Assembly: GCA_009699665.1 (NCBI GenBank)
Contig: WLNS01000028.1
Location: forward strand, 1 to 13,332
From: Actinomycetota bacterium
Lineage (GTDB): Bacteria; Actinomycetota; Actinomycetes; Actinomycetales; Microbacteriaceae
DNA length: 13,332 bases
Direction: 5' to 3'
A model generated the notes under the pieces. That model ran no database searches, was not told the DNA's origin, and was given only the letters and a program-made list of their open reading frames with translations. The first letter of the stretch is position 1. Each line of letters starts with the position of its first letter. Below are positions 12,104 to 13,332 of this stretch, piece by piece. The translations under genes and the position numbers were made by a program.

Positions 12104-13332
12104 CTAGACCCCGCCGCCACCGCCACCACCGCCGCCACCGCCTGAGAATCCGCCGCCGCCCGAACCGCCGAACGACGAGCTGGAATTGCTCGACGCCCAC
12201 GACGTCGCGACAGACGACGAGAGGCTCACCACCGATTGACTAAACACCAGGGCCGCGAAGGCGTCGTTGCCGCTGTACCACGTCGGTGAGGTATTGGCCT
12301 GATCGTATGTCTTCGCCAAGACATCGGCCCACTCCCGTTCGAGGCCGAAAAGGATGGCATACGGCAACACGCGTTCCGTTAGCTTGACCATTTGTTTTGC
12401 ACTATCCGCCTTCACCGGCACGCGAACGGCGCCCTTCGGGCTCTGTAAAACGCGAAGTCGGTCGGCCTCAGCCAAGCGAATGTATTCACGAAGGCCGAGC
12501 AATTTGTCGCGCTCGAGGGCGCCCTTTTCGGTCAGGGGAGCCGCCGGCCTCACAACAACAAGGCCGGCAATGACGAACAGCCACGACAGTCCCAGCGCCC
12601 ACGACGTGAAATCGCCGCCGAGTCCAGCATCAGAAACCGAGAGCCCCGTCCACCACAAAGCAACCAACGTAAAGATAATCACCGCACCCATAATCCGACG
12701 CATGCCCGAGCCTTTGCGCTCACGCAATCCGCTCGTCAGCATGTCACGACCGACAGTCCGGCGAAGTGCCGCAAGGCGCGATCCCCGTGCCGAATCGGCC
12801 GTTGTCGTGCTGACCGGGTCGAAAGCTGTGCCTCCTTCACCAAAGAAGGCGTTCACAAAGTTTGCGTCTGCCGCGGCCAGGCTCGAGGTCTTCTGCCGTT
12901 CGAGCAAAAACTGCTCTCGTCTGCCCGAACCGCCGCCTCCGGGGCTAATCATCATGAGGCCCCGGACAGCGAGATCGACGAGTGCCGCCGCAACGGCCCG
13001 GCGTGGCTTCTTCATGATGTTGGCCGCGACGAGAGGAGTCATGTCTGGATCGGCCGCGTACTCGGCGATGATGATGCCGCGACCGCGATGGTTGCGCCAG
13101 CGCGTCACGCGCAAAACAATACTCAGCACGATTGCGGCATAAAACAGCAGAGCACTGAGCAGGAAGAACCAGCCGGCGGGATCAGAAAAGAGACTCGTCG
13201 TTGGCATCACAAACGTTGCCGCATCAAAACCCACCGCCAGGCTGAGGTTTTCGTAGGGCATCAGGCCCGTCGCCCCAAACGTCAGCACAGTATCGCCCGC
13301 GGCATTGACCTGCTGAGACATCTCGCCGCAGG
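12104..13332 (-). CDS. DUF2207 family membrane protein, 5' end beyond the window
   Basis: The frame is open through the right edge, so only the C-terminal 400 or so residues are present and the N-terminal extracytoplasmic domain is missing. The visible part has membrane helices at about residues 50-72, 209-228 and 240-258, counted from the Met at 13321. It also has the DUF2207 hallmark GLREYIRLAEADRL followed by LPYAILFGLEREWA. The tail is rich in Ser and Gly and ends with eleven glycines and a valine. DUF2207 proteins are bacterial membrane proteins of unknown function, and low-complexity Gly tails are usual for them. The true start lies outside the window; the Met at 13321 is internal. Confidence 0.87.
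   Translation of the reverse strand, partial: CGEMSQQVNAAGDTVLTFGATGLMPYENLSLAVGFDAATFVMPTTSLFSDPAGWFFLLSALLFYAAIVLSIVLRVTRWRNHRGRGIIIAEYAADPDMTPLVAANIMKKPRRAVAAALVDLAVRGLMMISPGGGGSGRREQFLLERQKTSSLAAADANFVNAFFGEGGTAFDPVSTTTADSARGSRLAALRRTVGRDMLTSGLRERKGSGMRRIMGAVIIFTLVALWWTGLSVSDAGLGGDFTSWALGLSWLFVIAGLVVVRPAAPLTEKGALERDKLLGLREYIRLAEADRLRVLQSPKGAVRVPVKADSAKQMVKLTERVLPYAILFGLEREWADVLAKTYDQANTSPTWYSGNDAFAALVFSQSVVSLSSSVATSWASSNSSSSFGGSGGGGFSGGGGGGGGGGGV
12107..12172 (-). repeat. GC-rich triplet tract coding the poly-Gly tail
   Basis: A run of CCG and CCA triplets (GGN codons on the coding strand) encodes FSGGGG and FSG(11)V segments of the DUF2207 tail. It is a simple-sequence tract prone to length change by slippage, and a likely trouble spot for sequencing or assembly. 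Confidence 0.75.

Noticed and set aside
12107..12172. CRISPR-like or tandem-repeat array
   Set aside because: The triplet pattern is explained by Gly codons in the tail of DUF2207; there are no spacers.
12354..13142. 262-codon open frame on the plus strand
   Set aside because: It lies fully antisense to the DUF2207 gene, is Arg/Ser/Pro-rich and has no domain; it is an artefact of high GC.

Overview
The window looks like chromosomal DNA of a high-GC actinomycete, most likely of the family Microbacteriaceae. The evidence is an ABC-F ATPase that closely resembles mycobacterial Rv1473, a DUF2207 protein with a glycine-rich tail, actinobacterial DUF427 and DUF4287 proteins, three lipoproteins, GC-rich codon use, and repeated TANNNT-type -10 boxes lying about 6 nt before start codons (leaderless transcription). 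The genus cannot be fixed from the sequence alone. I see no tRNA or rRNA gene, insertion sequence, phage gene, CRISPR array or origin. No gene-free stretch exceeds 300 bases; the longest, 4744-4894, is about 150 bp and rich in palindromes.

Left part (1-4743). A small membrane protein and an APC-type amino-acid permease run rightwards. They face a compact leftward operon: cupin, then DUF427 protein, then a stand-alone LON substrate-binding-domain protein (3439 to 1871, gaps of 8 and 4 nt). Divergent from it are a DUF4287 protein and a small lipoprotein. A second cupin (4315-4743, leftward) is a gap-free paralogue of the first, about 60% identical by hand count.

Middle (4744-9493). A palindrome-rich intergenic region precedes an ABC-F ATPase. 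A MarR-type regulator follows, and then the most unusual pair of the window. The first gene encodes a lipoprotein with a Lon-type (S16) Ser/Lys protease domain followed by about 400 residues of unrecognised, largely helical sequence. The second is a 154-aa protein of unknown function whose ribosome-binding site and start lie inside the end of the protease gene. This looks like a cell-surface Lon-like protease with a dedicated partner, possibly controlled by the adjacent MarR protein.

Right part (9490-13332). A leftward pair encodes an HNH-like Cys/His protein that lacks the usual catalytic His, and an AAA_28/NadR-like P-loop protein. The latter ends convergently with the 154-aa gene in a shared CTAG. 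Divergent from the pair is a two-gene operon: a Tat-type lipoprotein polysaccharide deacetylase and a membrane-anchored extracytoplasmic protein. A leftward DUF2207 membrane protein runs off the right edge, so its N-terminal half is missing.
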